From NCBI GenBank assembly GCA_033060915.1, contig CM065389.1, forward strand, positions 25,261,001 to 25,325,000: a stretch of DNA of 64,000 bases, read 5' to 3'. This document shows, one piece after another, positions 1 through 11,757 of this stretch. The notes beneath the pieces are model-generated. The model made no database searches and had not been told where the DNA came from. It saw nothing but the letters and a program-made list of their open reading frames with translations. How positions within the stretch are numbered: position 1 is the stretch's first letter; each line of letters begins with the position of its first letter. The stretch comes from Euryodendron excelsum. Taxonomy: Eukaryota; Streptophyta; Magnoliopsida; Ericales; Pentaphylacaceae. The position numbers and the translations under genes were made by a program.

Positions 1-149
1 TAGAGACTTATTTGCACCCATAACCACGAATCTTCCTTCTTGTATAGTGTTGCTTACAACTAATGCAACACATTTTGAGTTAAAACCTCACATAATATAA
101 CTACTTCTAACATTTAATAAGTTAGAGAGAGAATATCCTTACATGCTTA

Positions 150-1341
150 TAAAACATTTTCTTATAATCTGTGCTACATTTAGGTTTCAAATTTTTCGGA
201 TGGGTCTGTGAAGTTGTGTCTTTTTCATTTCTCTTTAAAGGATAAAGCAAAGGCATGGTTAAGCTCTTTACCATCTAGCTCAATCACTTCATGGGAGTTT
301 ATAGTAAAAAAATTTCTTTCTAAATTTTTTTCAATAGTTAAGACTAATGCCTTAAGAAGAAAGATATTTGATTTCTCTTAGCGAGAAGATGAAAATTTTT
401 ATGAAAGTTGAGAAAGATTTAAAGATTTGATTTTGAAATATCCTCATCATGGTTTTGAGAAATGGAGACTCATGCAATACTTCTATAATAGTTTAACATA
501 ATCATACCGTAACATAATTGAATCTATGAATAGTGGGGTCTTCCTAAGTCTTAGAGATGATGAAGCCCATGAATTTCTTGAGAAATTACCTAAAAGTTTC
601 CAATAGCGAGATTTCACATCTAATAAGGATAAATCAGCTACTTCATCTCAAAAAGAGAGATTATATGAGGTAAAAGAGAATATTAAAATAGAAATGAAAT
701 GTGATAGTCTCATGAGAAAGATAGAAGTTTTAGCTATGAATAGGACTATAGAGTCAGCTAATAGAGTTTACAATGATATATGTTTATTATGTGCAAGTCA
801 TATGCATACTACAAAGTTGTGTCTTTCTATAATTGGATATTCCGAATGCTATATTGAGCAAGCAAATGCACTAAATAATTATAGAAAGCAATTTGTTAAT
901 TATTTTACAGAAACATACAATCCCAATTGCTAAAACCAAATTTTTCATGGAGCAACAATCAAAATAATTCTAATTTAGGTGGGCAACTTTTACAATCTAA
1001 AAATCAATTTCTACCTAGTTTTCGCCCTCCTACTCAATCATATCATGTTCAACAGTATCCCAATAATTTACTTCCATTAAATCTTCCCTGTACCACAACA
1101 ACAAAAATTATATTTAGAAGATTCTCTCAAGGCATTTATGCAAGTAACATGCCAATTTATAGTTGAAATAAAGAATTCTACTTATATAAATACTCAAGTA
1201 ATTGCAAAACTAAAAAATCAAGTAGGCCACTTAGCTAGTCAAATGGCGGAACGAGAAAAGAGAAAGTTCCCTAGTCAACCTATAACTAATCCAAAAGAGC
1301 AATTTGTCATAAATGACCATTCTAATTATTCAAAAGACTAA
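150..1341 (+). pseudogene. Retrotransposon gag remnant
   Basis: Conceptual translation reads like the retrotransposon gag domain of plant Ty3/gypsy elements: a 'LKDKAKAWL' stretch, then 'SSSITSWE', 'FKDLILKYPHHGFE' and a 'DDEAHEFLEKLP' segment. A zinc-knuckle-like part with 'CLLCASHMHTTKLC' follows near 780-830. The frame is broken by stops near 379, 408 and 604, and later parts lie in other frames (694-933, 927-1166, 1138-1341). No intact protein can be made. The order gag then protease matches the family. Confidence 0.75.
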
Positions 1342-1799
1342 TATCAAGTCCAATTTATTATCACTATTAGGTCAGGAAAATAAGTTGACAAATAAGTAAA
1401 AACACCTGAAGAAGAACATTTAGAAAAGATTGAGAAAAATAAAAATTAGAGGGAATAAGTAAAAGATCAAGAGTCTCTTTCTCCACAACTAGTGGAGATT
1501 GACCCATCTATTAAGGCTCAATTTCCTCAACGATTAGTAGCCCCTAAGAAATGTGTGCAATATGGGGATATTTTTGAAGTGTCTAAGAAAGTAAAAATTA
1601 ATATTTCATTTTTAGATGTTATCTAACAAGTGCCTTCATATGCTAAATTTTGAAAGACCTTGTTACTATACAAAGAAAGACAACACATTCTAAAGAAAGC
1701 ATTTCTGGCTAAACAAGTCAGCTCCATTATTCAATGTAAAGTCTTTGTAAAGTACAATGGCCCAGGTTGTCCTACAATTTCTTGTACAATAGAGAATCA

Positions 1800-2208
1800 T
1801 CATATTGAGTAGGCTTTGCTAGATTTAGGAGCAAGCTTGAATTTATTGCCTTATTTAGTCTATTTACAGTTAGGTCTTGAAAAATTAAAATCCACACCAG
1901 TAACACTGCAACTAGTCGATAGGTTTGTCAAAATTCCTAGAGGTATTATTAAAGATGTCTTGATTCAAGTTGATAAGTTCTACTTTACAGTTGATTTTGT
2001 AGTCCTAGATACACAACTTGTTCAAAACTCTGAGGGCCAAATTTCTGTTATTTTTGGACGTTTTTTCTTGGCTACATCCAATACTCTAATTAATTGTAGA
2101 AATTATGTGATGAAGATTTCATTCAGAAATATGACTATTGATCTTAATATTTTTAATATTAGTAAACAACTACCAGATGAAGAAGAGAAAGGGACAGTGT
2201 ATGATTGA
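1800..2208 (+). pseudogene. Retropepsin-like aspartic protease of the Athila-like element
   Basis: An open stretch of about 130 codons contains the retropepsin active-site motif as 'DLGASLNLLP' (usual form D-[ST]-G-A; the second residue is Leu here, as in many plant gypsy copies). It is followed by 'QLVDRFVKIPRGI', 'VQVDKFYFTVDFVVLD' and the flap/C-terminal 'FLATSNTLINCRN'. This is a typical protease segment lying between gag and RT in one polyprotein. The expected 'ILGRPFL' reads 'IFGRFFL', and the upstream frame is closed by a stop at 1810-1812, so it is a fragment. Confidence 0.8.
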
Positions 2209-2339
2209 AAGTCATGTGCATGACACATTTATTCCAATTAGTTATGAAGATCTTTTAGAAGCTTGCCTAGCTCATTTTGGAGATAATTTTGGTATTGATG
2301 AATCTATTAATCAAGTTAATGCTTTGTTACATTCAACTC

Positions 2340-2790
2340 CTATGCTAGATATAAACTAATGGCAACCTAAAATAATGCCTCTTTCACTTACGTTTGCACC
2401 ACCAAACCCATCTATAGAGGAATCACGCACATTAGAATTGCAATGCTTACAGTACACTCTAAACTATAAATTTTTTAATTCTTCAAAGACACTGCCAGTC
2501 ATTACTACATCTAATTTATATGAGTCTGGTGAAAAAGAATTATTGAATATCCTAAAAAAACAGAAGGAGGCTATAGGCTGTTCTCTTAATGAGATTAAAG
2601 GATGTAGTTCTTCCATGATAATGCATAGAATCCTTCTAGAGGATAATGAAAAAGCTTCAAGAAAGCCACAAAAATGTTTAAATCCTACTCTGCAAATGTA
2701 TTCCACCACCTTATGGGCTTTTAACATGAACGAGTATATGTTTCTCCCTATTTTTCTAGACTATAAATGGATCTCACCTGATAAGAATAT
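2340..2790 (+). pseudogene. Reverse transcriptase N-terminal fragment, then deletion
   Basis: The translation carries the conserved lead-in to plant gypsy RT: 'TLELQCLQYTLNYKFF', 'LPVITTSNL', 'LLNILKKQKEAIGCSLNEIKG' and 'MHRILLEDNEKASRKPQ' with 'LNPTLQ'. A diverged 'YKWISP' lies at about the right distance for the 'DSKWVSP' box of RT. After this no RT palm (YxDD), RNase H or integrase can be found, and the sequence passes straight into non-coding DNA. The break therefore lies close to 2780-2790. The protein would be non-functional. Confidence 0.7.
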
Positions 2791-4557
2791 TTTTAACAAC
2801 ATCTGTGATTTGTCTTATTGTTTTAATCATGACCTAAATATGCTAGTTTATGTTTCATATTTGTTTTATTTGAAAAATCCTCACTTATTTCTTCTTCTAC
2901 TTTATGATGGAATTGAAATTTAAGGCGAAGGAAATTTGCCTACGTTGTGGATTCTACTTCTCCAAGTGCTATCTTTTTCTTCTTTTATTATCTATGATTA
3001 TTATTTTGCATACATTGAAGACAATGTTTAATTTAAGTAGGTAAAAAAAAACAAAAACAAAAAAGTTTCTAACATTAAAGTGAATAACGTTCTGTCATTT
3101 GATGCCATTGAGCCATGAGTTTAGTTATACATTTATTGCTTCGACTTGAGTAGTGATTTGAAGTTTATTATACTATCTCTTATTAAAGTATCTCATTGTA
3201 TTTATACTGATACATTTAAAGTCCTATAGACATGATTTACAACGGTTAAGTGAACTTGACTTATATATCTTAGAAGAAAAAAATGTGAAGACTGAATACA
3301 CATGTGAGTATTCAGTCATTCTTTTTTTGGAGGGATATTACATATTTACTCTCAATTTTGTTTAAAGCGCATAATTTTATGGTTAGTTCCTTTAATTCAT
3401 TCATTTTGATTGAATGCTGAGAAATGTTACACTGTTATCATATTATGAATTCTATGAGTTTATACAAGTTGAAAGATTATGCCAACTTTTGAGAGATGAT
3501 CTTAGGCCATCTTTGTCTTTTTGAGCCATTATTTATTCATGTACATTTACCTTTTAAAAGCCAAGTTGAGCCTTATTTAGCATTTTTTTTGTTAAACCTC
3601 ATAACCTATATGTTTGGTGATATGTTGGGATATGATCTTTTATGTTGAAGGGCCATTTTGTTTGGATAAAAAAAAAAAACATAGCAAAAGAAAAAAAATA
3701 AAAAAAATCTAATAGTAGAAAAAAATAGAAAAAAGAAAGACATGAGTAGAATGTAAAACTACCCTATATTTTGTGTTGGAATCTCAATCATTCGTATATA
3801 CGTTGCTTGTTCTTATCTTTTTCTCCATAACCCTTATATTACAACCTAAATAAAGTCCTACTTGATCTTAAACGTTGGTATACTCTTGATACATGTGTAC
3901 TCATTGAAGTGATTGTATGACATTAATATTTATACCTCAATATTTGGCATTCTTATCATGGGACTAAAATATTCTTTTTCTCATAGCGTTTTTCAAAACA
4001 ATGTATGCGAAATGTTTGCATTTGATTTATATTAATTATGTTGGTATACATGAGAGTATATTTATATGCACCTACTTTAGAGTGATTTATTTGTTGAGTG
4101 CAATATCTTGTGAGATTTGAATCAAAGCATACTTTTAATGGAATTTGAGTCAAGTGAACTTTGAAAATTGTAGCCATCTCTAAATGGACGAAAAGTTTTT
4201 CAAACAAGTTTTTGAAATGTCTTTAATGATTGCTAGTGTTTTTTAATTCCTACTTTTGTTGATGCAATAAATTTCATGACTTTACTTAAACACTTGGCAT
4301 TTGAATGGAAGAACTATTATTGAGTTTGATGAAAGAAATTCAAGAATTTTGTGGGTATATTTACTGCAAGCCCTCACTAGATTTCACTCGTCCACTAGTG
4401 ATAACTTAGGAGTTTAAAAGACTAATTGCATATGTTAAATGCAATCGAAATTTTCAACGAAAGTGGATTAGTAAAGTAGATTATTTAGTTGTCTTTTAGT
4501 TTTTCTATTTTTAGTGTCGATTTGCTTGAGGACAAGCAAAATTTAAGTTGAGGGGTG
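2791..4557 (+). other. Non-coding 3' internal region and polypurine tract of the Athila-like element
   Basis: No coding potential is visible. The stretch is rich in A and T runs (3046-3062, 3668-3735) and ends in a conserved block: 'CCCTCACTAG' plus 'CACTCGTCCACTA' at about 4370-4400, then 'TTGCTTGAGGACAAGCAA' and the polypurine tract immediately before the LTR. The same 'CACTCGTCCACTA' block occurs on the minus strand of the element at 48199-53340, so this 3' leader is shared by related elements. Confidence 0.6.
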
Positions 4558-6341
4558 TGATAAGTCACATAATTTATATATTTTTACCATTTAAGTATAC
4601 TGTTTAGTTGTTATTTATTTATTCATATTATCATTTTTATTGTAGATTGGGATATTAAAGCATAAAGGTTGAGACTTAATCAAAATAGGAAACACGTAAT
4701 TAAAGAATCAAATCTTTGAGTAATTCTATTAAAGGAATGAGACTAAAAGGGAAGAGACTTTCAAAGGAAGCCATGCAAAGAAGAGCAGATTTATACATAT
4801 ACATATAAGATATATATATATATATATGTGCACGTGTGACGTGTGCGCCAGCAAGAGAAGCAAGAGCAAAAGAAAAGAAATAATAAAAACAAACCCTAGT
4901 TGCCGCACATCATCAAGGTGTGGGCCAGCTAAGGGGAGGAATAAAAAGGAATCCCTAGCATAGGGATGGCCATTGGCCCGCTGACTCAACAAACCCGCCC
5001 AATTCGGCCCGATTTTTTAAGGAATTTGGATTAAGATTTAGGCTCGTGGGATTGGGCTGGGCTAATTTTTTAGGCCCAATTGATTTTCAAGTTGGGCTTG
5101 GGATTATATTTCAAAGCTCAGCCCAGCTTGGCTCGGCCTGACCCGACCCTAATATTTTTATTTTGTTTGAAGAATAAATAAATATATGTATATACTCACT
5201 TACATGTATACAAACCCTACATATATACTCACTTACATCTATATTTCAAAGCCCAGCTTGGCCTGAATAAAAAAATGAATATATATTTTGATCAGGCTAC
5301 TGGGCAGGCTTGAGATTTCATTTTTATTTTTTGGGTAGGCTTGAGCAAAAAAGTGAATGTCCAACATCAAGTTGGGCAGGACTCGGGCCACTATCCAAAG
5401 TGTTATTATGTAGATCAAGCCCGGCCCAAACTTAGTTCGGCCCGCCCAGTGGCCAACCCTACCCTAGCATCATATTATCACCTAGCCGCATGAGAAGCGG
5501 AGGGAGAGAAAAGAAGAGCATAAAATGGAAGAAGGAAGAAAAAGAAGGCAAAGATTTGGGACTTCAAAACTTTCAGGCTTTATTATTTTATGTATCCAAG
5601 TTTTATGTTTTATTTTTCTAACTTCCAATGGATGTTAAAATTATAAGTGGCTAAATTTTCATATTAAGGTTGATGATGAAACTATATGTTTTGTAATGAC
5701 TTGACATATGATTTATATTTATTTTTCAAACAAGTGCTTTGATTGTTTGATACTCTTGCCTAGATATAATTAAAGTCAACAATTTTGAATTTGAATTTAA
5801 TTCATGATTTGGGATTGTTGAATTAATTATTTAGTTTTGTTATTCATTGGGATAATTTCAAGTATTGAATTTCTTATGTGATTTGTTTTCGAATGAATAC
5901 ATATGAATTTTTGGTTTTAAACATTAAGGTTAGAAAGAGTATACTTTAGTTTATTTATTAAATTGAGTTTAATGATATATTTTTCATAATAACAAGTTTG
6001 ATTACGACGTTACTGTAAAATGAATTAGGAAAATAATTTGAATTACATGAAAAGTTATTATAATCCATGTGTGTGTATTCTAAAACCATAGTCATCTTAA
6101 TTTGATTTCACTCATCTCTTTATTATTATTGTCTAGATTAATTGTTTTCTTGATAATTAATTTGTTTATGCTCATTGCTAAAATAGTTTCACAAAATCAA
6201 GATTTCTTAACTAGATTAGGATGAAATAGATTTATTCTAATTTATTTTTTAAAAATTCATAAGTTTTTGTGGAATCGACCTTGCACTCACTGTCTTATAC
6301 TTTAATCCGATTTGTACTTTTGTGAGTACTAAAATTTATCA
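4558..6341 (+). repeat. 3' LTR of the Athila-like element
   Basis: The LTR starts TGATAAGT just after the polypurine tract and ends ATTTATCA, giving the short inverted ends TGATAA/TTATCA. Its length is about 1.78 kb, of which 501 bp is a later MITE insertion plus an 8-bp target duplication. A TA-rich box near 4793-4827 could be the retroelement promoter. The closing part (GGAATCGACCTTGCACTCAC) is typical of this LTR family. The 5' flank of the whole element is outside the window, so its target-site duplication cannot be checked. Confidence 0.75.
4961..5461. mobile_element. hAT-type MITE inside the LTR (8-bp TSD)
   Basis: This 501-bp non-coding element has imperfect terminal inverted repeats TAGGGATGGCCATTGG / TAGGGTTGGCCACTGG (14 of 16 bases). 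It is flanked by a perfect 8-bp direct duplication CCCTAGCA at 4953-4960 and 5462-5469. The 8-bp duplication and TAGGG-type ends are those of the hAT superfamily. The interior is rich in GGCCCG/GGGCTGGGC words. It interrupts the Athila-like LTR and is therefore younger than that element. Confidence 0.88.
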
Positions 6342-7483
6342 TATCATGAGTGAAACATCAAAAATATTGTGTGATCATAAGATTCCTTCCTATTAGAAAA
6401 CTTTATAGGACTATTATAAAACCTATTTTTATATAGGTTGTAGATTGTTGGACGATTAAGAAAAATATGTCTACAAATTGAGCATATAACTGAGACAAGA
6501 ATGTTGATATAGATGAGTGATATTACAAGAAAAGTTAAAACGTGAAATGAATCCATTGAACAGTTGAAAGTGACACTAATTAATAGATAAAATTTGAGAG
6601 CCACTTGAGATGTCTATAAGTTAGAAGTAATTTGATCCGTGGTAAAGAGAGAGAGAATGTTCAAAGATAAGGAATTAGGGATATAATTTCAAATAGAACC
6701 AAATAAAGTACATGGATTCATATAGTGAACCCTGAGTAATTGGAACAAAGATTTGCTGAGTTGAATTGAAATGTAAGTCTTAGTCATAAGCTAAGTAACT
6801 AGTACAGTGAGCAGGAGTTAGGGTGGGAGTGCCAATTTTGAAGAAGAAGAAGAAGAAGAAGAGTAAGATCAAGAATGTTTATAGAAACTTATAATAGAAA
6901 ATTCTAATACTACAAAAAAAAAATTATATAGAAAATCTCACCAAAATAATATGATCATGTTATTATTTTAAGTAAGAGTCATCTTAATAAATGTAGTTTT
7001 AAAGTAAAATGTCGCAATTCTGCTACACTATTTTATACAAAATGTCTAGAATCACACATTGATAATTCATTATCTTAAAAATAGAATTATATATTGTTTG
7101 ACTATTTCGTTTGATTCTTCAATACAGAGTACTAATCTAACGAGGGATATAGTGTAAGGTTGTAAGAAGCAGTAACTCTATTTCGGTGGGAATTGATATT
7201 AACTTGGGTTACGGTTTACTTGTGTTAGCCTACTAGTTTTGAAGTTTCTTGTTAGAAAATTAAAAAATAGGTGTTCAATTAATTTTGAGAGTTTTTTCTT
7301 TCAATTTTTATCTCTAAATGTTTTTCAGAAAAAACTTATCCTATACATTTCTTGCACATTGTCTCTCCCAAGACACTGTTACCGTCTCTATTAAAACTAC
7401 GCATTTCTTATTGTCTCTACCAAAGCACTGTTACCATCTCTATTAAAATTAGAAGTAATAAAAAGACTACGAACACTCCTAGA
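6342..7483. other. Intergenic region with a GAA microsatellite and a short tandem repeat
   Basis: No gene is supported here. It holds a (GAA)n run at 6842-6861. It also holds two tandem, roughly 50-bp units at about 7359-7457, each containing CACTGTTACC and TCTCTATTAAAA and differing at several positions. The right edge is where homology to the downstream duplicate begins. Confidence 0.5.
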
Positions 7484-8363
7484 ATTAATTTTTCTAAAAT
7501 GTTGACTCGACTCCCAAATGAAAGAACACCCAGTTAGTTTTCTCCCTTTATATGTTAGTGTTGATCCTAGATGACTTTGTTATGCACTATTTGTTTTTGT
7601 AGAGTTACATTAATATTGTTCTAAGGTCACATTTATATTGTGTTTGGACCAAAAGTTTAGTGATTAAAAAGAAAAAAAAAATAGAACAAAAATACTCTTT
7701 CAGCTTGTTTTCTTTTTCCTCAATTTTTTTTTTATTTTTTTAATAAATTTGAGTCTCAAACACAATATTAGTAGGTCCAAAACACTACTTCATGTGCTTG
7801 ACCTATTAAAAATGGACACTTCATGTATTTTTTTTTCAACTCAATAATGTGAATAACAAATTTGAACACGAAAGTAGTTAATCCCATTATTTTCACATGG
7901 AAAATGGTATAAAAAAATTACAACATGAAACTTGTGGCACTTGATTACTAGTATGGCACACTATGCCATCATGTAAATGTGATGTTGTAGGTCCTATGAA
8001 TAATTTCTACTGTTACACACAGCTTCTATTTTATGTACATAAACTTCTTTTTTCTTGGATAATCAAACTGCACGTACGCTTAAAGATTAAAATTTTAAGA
8101 TTTCACCAATTTACGGTAGTATTCCAGAAACTCTTATAAATATGAATGTAGAGCATATTTTCTTCCTAAGTCCGAATAATATATAGAATATTGTTAAAAA
8201 AAAAAAATTCTTACGCAAAAATGATATTTTCTAAGAGCTCAAAAGGATGCCGTTGGTAAGTCATTTCAAATGCGGAGGGAAAGGTCCTCCCGCTTGATTT
8301 TATTATACTAGCCGTTGATATATGTCTTCAGGGTGCCAAAAACCAGTCAAACAGCAAACCCCC

Positions 8364-8381
8364 TCTCTCTCTCTCTCTCTA
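8364..8381 (+). repeat. (CT)n tract in the MADS copy 1 leader
   Basis: A short CT microsatellite lies 60-80 bases before the chosen start codon and is followed by AG. CT tracts at this position are frequent in plant 5' leaders. The paralogous gene has a longer one at the matching place. Confidence 0.7.
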
Positions 8382-8443
8382 GGTAGTTTCCATTGGGATC
8401 GCATTCTCTGCTACTACGTGCAATTCTACCTGTAAGTATACGC

Positions 8444-9169
8444 ATGGCTTCGACTGCTAAGAAGGCAAGCTTGTTGAAACGAATCAATACTCTGAAGAAG
8501 AAAACCTTTGAGTTGGCCACCCTCTGTGGCGTTGATGCGGTTCTGATCATCTTTGAAGCCGATCGACCCCAATTGGGTCCCCAGAGCCGTCCGATCGAGC
8601 CTCAGACTTGGCCCGAAAGCCCTCACGAAGTCCGTCGGATTCTGAAACGTTACCAAGATTGCAAAGGTTTGTATCCCCGTGAACGAAAGAGACGAAAGAT
8701 TGAGGTTCTTGATTATGATGATCGCGGCGGTGAAGCGGAGATCAAGAACGAAAGTAAGATTCCGAAGGTTGAAACCCTCGCCGCCGAGGATATGAAGATT
8801 CTTCTGTCTGCACTGGATTCTAAGCTGTTAACGGTGAACGACAGAATACGAGAATTGGAGGCGGCGGAGGGGATTCAGTGCTGTGCCGGCAGATCTGATG
8901 GAATTTGTGCCCTCACAGGTTTTGAATGCGACTGGCAAGCTTTATGCGATGATGAATATGAATCTCCTGTGCAGCTGTTGATGGACGGTCCAGATTTTGA
9001 CCTAAGCGATAATTCCCTGCTTCTCTCTCAGCCTTGGGATTGTGGAGTGGGTCCATCATTCACCCACCAAAGTGATGAGGATCATCTGTTGATGTACGAA
9101 CCAGGTCCATCACGCCAAGGCAACAATGAGTTTGGGCAAGAAAGTCAAAGAAACGAAGGGCCTTGGTGA
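8444..9169 (+). CDS. Type I MADS-box protein, copy 1 (N-terminally short)
   Basis: This predicted nuclear transcription factor of 241 residues has a single exon. The start at 8444 is chosen because the paralogue begins at the same codon (MAST...); an in-frame ATG at 8393 would add 17 residues not shared by copy 2. Residues 8-37 match the second half of a MADS domain (LKRINTLKKKTFELATLCGVD followed by a hydrophobic strand). 'TWPESPHEVRRILKRYQD' near residue 55 is typical of type I (M-beta/M-gamma) proteins. The usual first 15-20 residues of the MADS domain, which contact DNA, are absent. Downstream are a basic 'RRERKRRKIE'-like patch, a helix (MKILLSALDSKLLTVNDRIRELE) and an acidic, Ser/Gly-rich tail. 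No K-box is seen. It is probably expressed in reproductive tissue, as the family usually is (inference). Confidence 0.8.
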   Translation: MASTAKKASLLKRINTLKKKTFELATLCGVDAVLIIFEADRPQLGPQSRPIEPQTWPESPHEVRRILKRYQDCKGLYPRERKRRKIEVLDYDDRGGEAEIKNESKIPKVETLAAEDMKILLSALDSKLLTVNDRIRELEAAEGIQCCAGRSDGICALTGFECDWQALCDDEYESPVQLLMDGPDFDLSDNSLLLSQPWDCGVGPSFTHQSDEDHLLMYEPGPSRQGNNEFGQESQRNEGPW

Positions 9170-11757
9170 AACTACAACCACGAACAAACATTTGATATTC
9201 TATTTTTACTTGTTTTTGTCCAAGGGTTCTACAACTTTATTTTTATTTTCATGATTCTTTCTTTGTAATGTGTTTATTTGCCATACGAGAGGAATTTTTT
9301 TTTTTTTTTTGGGAGTCAAATTTGTAAAAATAAATACGTCAAAAATAATTTTATATTCTCACTTTTGGCTATGTAATGCTTCTTTATTATGGTAATCAAA
9401 AGTTGGTTTAATAAATTTGCGCATCAGCATCGTGCTGACGAAAAGTTTGATTTCGTGTAAAACAGTAGCAGGATTAGTTTAGTGAACAAGCTCATATGCA
9501 AATGAATGTCCAACAGAGTCTGATAAAAATGGGAAAAAAGAAAAAAAAAAAAAAAAAAGGGCCTCATATGCAAACTTAAGGCTAGCAAAACATGAATGAA
9601 CCAAAGGCTAAATATGCTAATTGAGCTTAATGCCAAGCTTGAGGTCAATATACATACAATCAAATGAAAGCTGAAAAAGTTTTGCAATTCCATTTACTAG
9701 AGGCAACATGAAACTCTTAATTCATGAGATGTTAGCTAGTTTGTTAACATCACAAAGAGAATTTCAAAGCACAAAAACAAGGAATATATATAAATATATA
9801 TATGTATGACTCGGACATTTTCGAAAAACTCATGAAGTGCAAATATTCTGAAGTTATCCCCAACAGTTCATTTGCAAAGCAATATTTATTTACTTTAATA
9901 TGCAGTGACTCTTTCCCTAAAGTTCTGTCGCATTCTCCAAACTACCAAAATTATGCTAAAGAACTCTGGAATTCCAAATTGATCCAATTTAGAAGCGCCA
10001 ATTTCTGATCTTTTAAAAGTACTAATGCCATCAGAAAGGCAATCGCAAAGCTCAAAGTGAAGGTCCAATTACTTCAAAAATCTAAAAGGTAAGCAAATGG
10101 AAATTTATTTTTGGACATTTGAGCTTCACTCCTCCCCAATTTCTTTTGGTGGTTTTGAGTGAAGCACATAAAATTTCAAATCACACGCAGGGGTAGCAGT
10201 TACAACCAAATGTGTCTTTTTTAAGCCGAAAAGAAAAGAGCATCGGTTTAAAATTTTAAAAAGCTTTTCTAGATGATATTACTATCCTCTAGATTGATTA
10301 AACAACAGATAAAGGCTAACAAAAATGTTTTAGTAATGCGTAAAGATTTTATAGCAATAGCTTTAGAAATATAATTATTTCTCAAGATAAATGTAGAGAT
10401 GCACCTTAACACAGATAAAAGGCGTTAAGAGTTGGTAAATCTCACATTCTACATATGGAGTTATTGCTACCTAGTTTTTAAGTATTTTCTATTTTATTAT
10501 TTTTTGGGTATTTTTTATTTTATTACTTGTGAAAAAAAAATTATTTAGTATTTTATAGGACAAGTCTTCCTGTGCTAGGCTATGTGGAAGAGGGACAAAG
10601 AGGTGTCTATCAGTCTATGAAATAAGGTCTAACAGATACCGAAGCAAAGGCTTTTGCACATGGCTTGCACGACGAACGTACTTACAAATGTCAAGCTTTA
10701 ATACAACCATATTGAAATTTCTGATGAAATTTTTGTAAAACATTAACTATTTTTATTTATCTGTTATTTTGATAAGCACAGAAGAAACACCCATTTCCCT
10801 TTTGAGAGTTGAACCCTGCACCTGTCCCTTGCATATTATGAAAAAAAAAGAAAATTTCTTTTTTTTTCTTTTGTGGAATGTTGGAAGTCTTATAATTAGT
10901 CAAATGCCTGATGAGTAGTACTCCTCAAACTCATCCCATTTACTGCTTGCATTTTCCCAGTAAAAAGAAGTTCGGATACTAATTCTGCAATCATATTGGT
11001 TCTCAAATTCTCGTGATCTTTTTCTCTGTCTTGATGAGCTAAATGCCTTGTAATGTCCAATGGCACATTTGATGTTTTCCAAAATTTGTACTGAAGAAGT
11101 TAGTCCCACAAACAGAAATTTCTGGCAATCTGCTTAACATGTTTATTAGATGCTTAATCTGCCACAACACAAAAGGACAGAACAACTCAAGTGATGTGGT
11201 TTAGTGTGAAACGCTCTGTTACAACTTTCAAGTTAAGCCGCTTATGCATGTCTTTATTACAAGTCTTGGAAGTGAAAATCAAAAAGTTTTTAGACGTCTC
11301 TTGTAATCGGTTAAGCATTCCCTTCAACTAGTTTAAATGATCTATGGGGGCAAAAGCCATCTGGTGCTCCTAAAGCTTAGCTAGCAATGAGCACTGTTAA
11401 GAGTTTTAGTGCCCACATCATTAGCTTAATTACCATGCAGCATGGTTCTTTAAAGCTACATAAATCCATCTTAGCCGATTCAAGAATGAAAAATGCTATT
11501 CTTCCAGAAATTTTGTACAAAAATTTCTATCACAATGATGTGACAGTGACATTTTTGTAAATAAGAGTCATTATAATAGGTATTTTTTTTTAAGCAAATA
11601 GCTTTCATATAACCACGTCATTCTGGTGATAAATTATCTATGAATTTTTTTTTATTTATATATCATTATCCTTTACCATAGACATCTTAGTATCTTCTAA
11701 AATAGGTTAAATCTTGCATCCTTAAAAGAAGTTGAAACCACTTAGACATTTTGAAGC
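9170..11757. other. Non-coding 3' flank of MADS copy 1
   Basis: No gene is supported. The region aligns piecewise with 15146-18037 in the second copy (shared words include TCATATGCAAAC, CAAACTACCAAAATTATG and TGCACCTTAACA). A small open frame on the minus strand at 10900-11109 is broken in the matching part of copy 2, so it is probably not a gene. About 180 bp near 11490-11688 have no counterpart in copy 2. Confidence 0.5.

Larger units (their letters stand above)
1..6341 (+). mobile_element. Athila-like Ty3/gypsy retrotransposon, 3' part, decayed
   Basis: This is an LTR retrotransposon running off the left edge of the window. In order it shows a gag remnant, an aspartic protease, the first part of reverse transcriptase, a long non-coding stretch, a polypurine tract (AAGTTGAGGGG, ending near 4555) and a 3' LTR. 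The rest of RT, RNase H and integrase are missing, so the copy is an internally deleted, non-autonomous derivative. Several in-frame stops in gag show it is inactive. The protease-RT wording and the polypurine tract after a 'GAGGACAAGCAA' stretch fit the Athila/Tat branch, which is known from family knowledge. A related 3' non-coding block recurs on the other strand near 48880-48930. The 5' LTR should lie left of the window. Confidence 0.85.

Noticed and set aside
8393..8443. Upstream in-frame ATG as the start of MADS copy 1
   Set aside because: The extra 17 residues are not shared with the paralogue, whose frame begins at the MAST codon, and they show no MADS similarity.
10900..11109. 69-codon minus-strand frame downstream of MADS copy 1
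   Set aside because: The matching sequence of duplication copy 2 (about 17360-17580) is interrupted, so the frame is not conserved.
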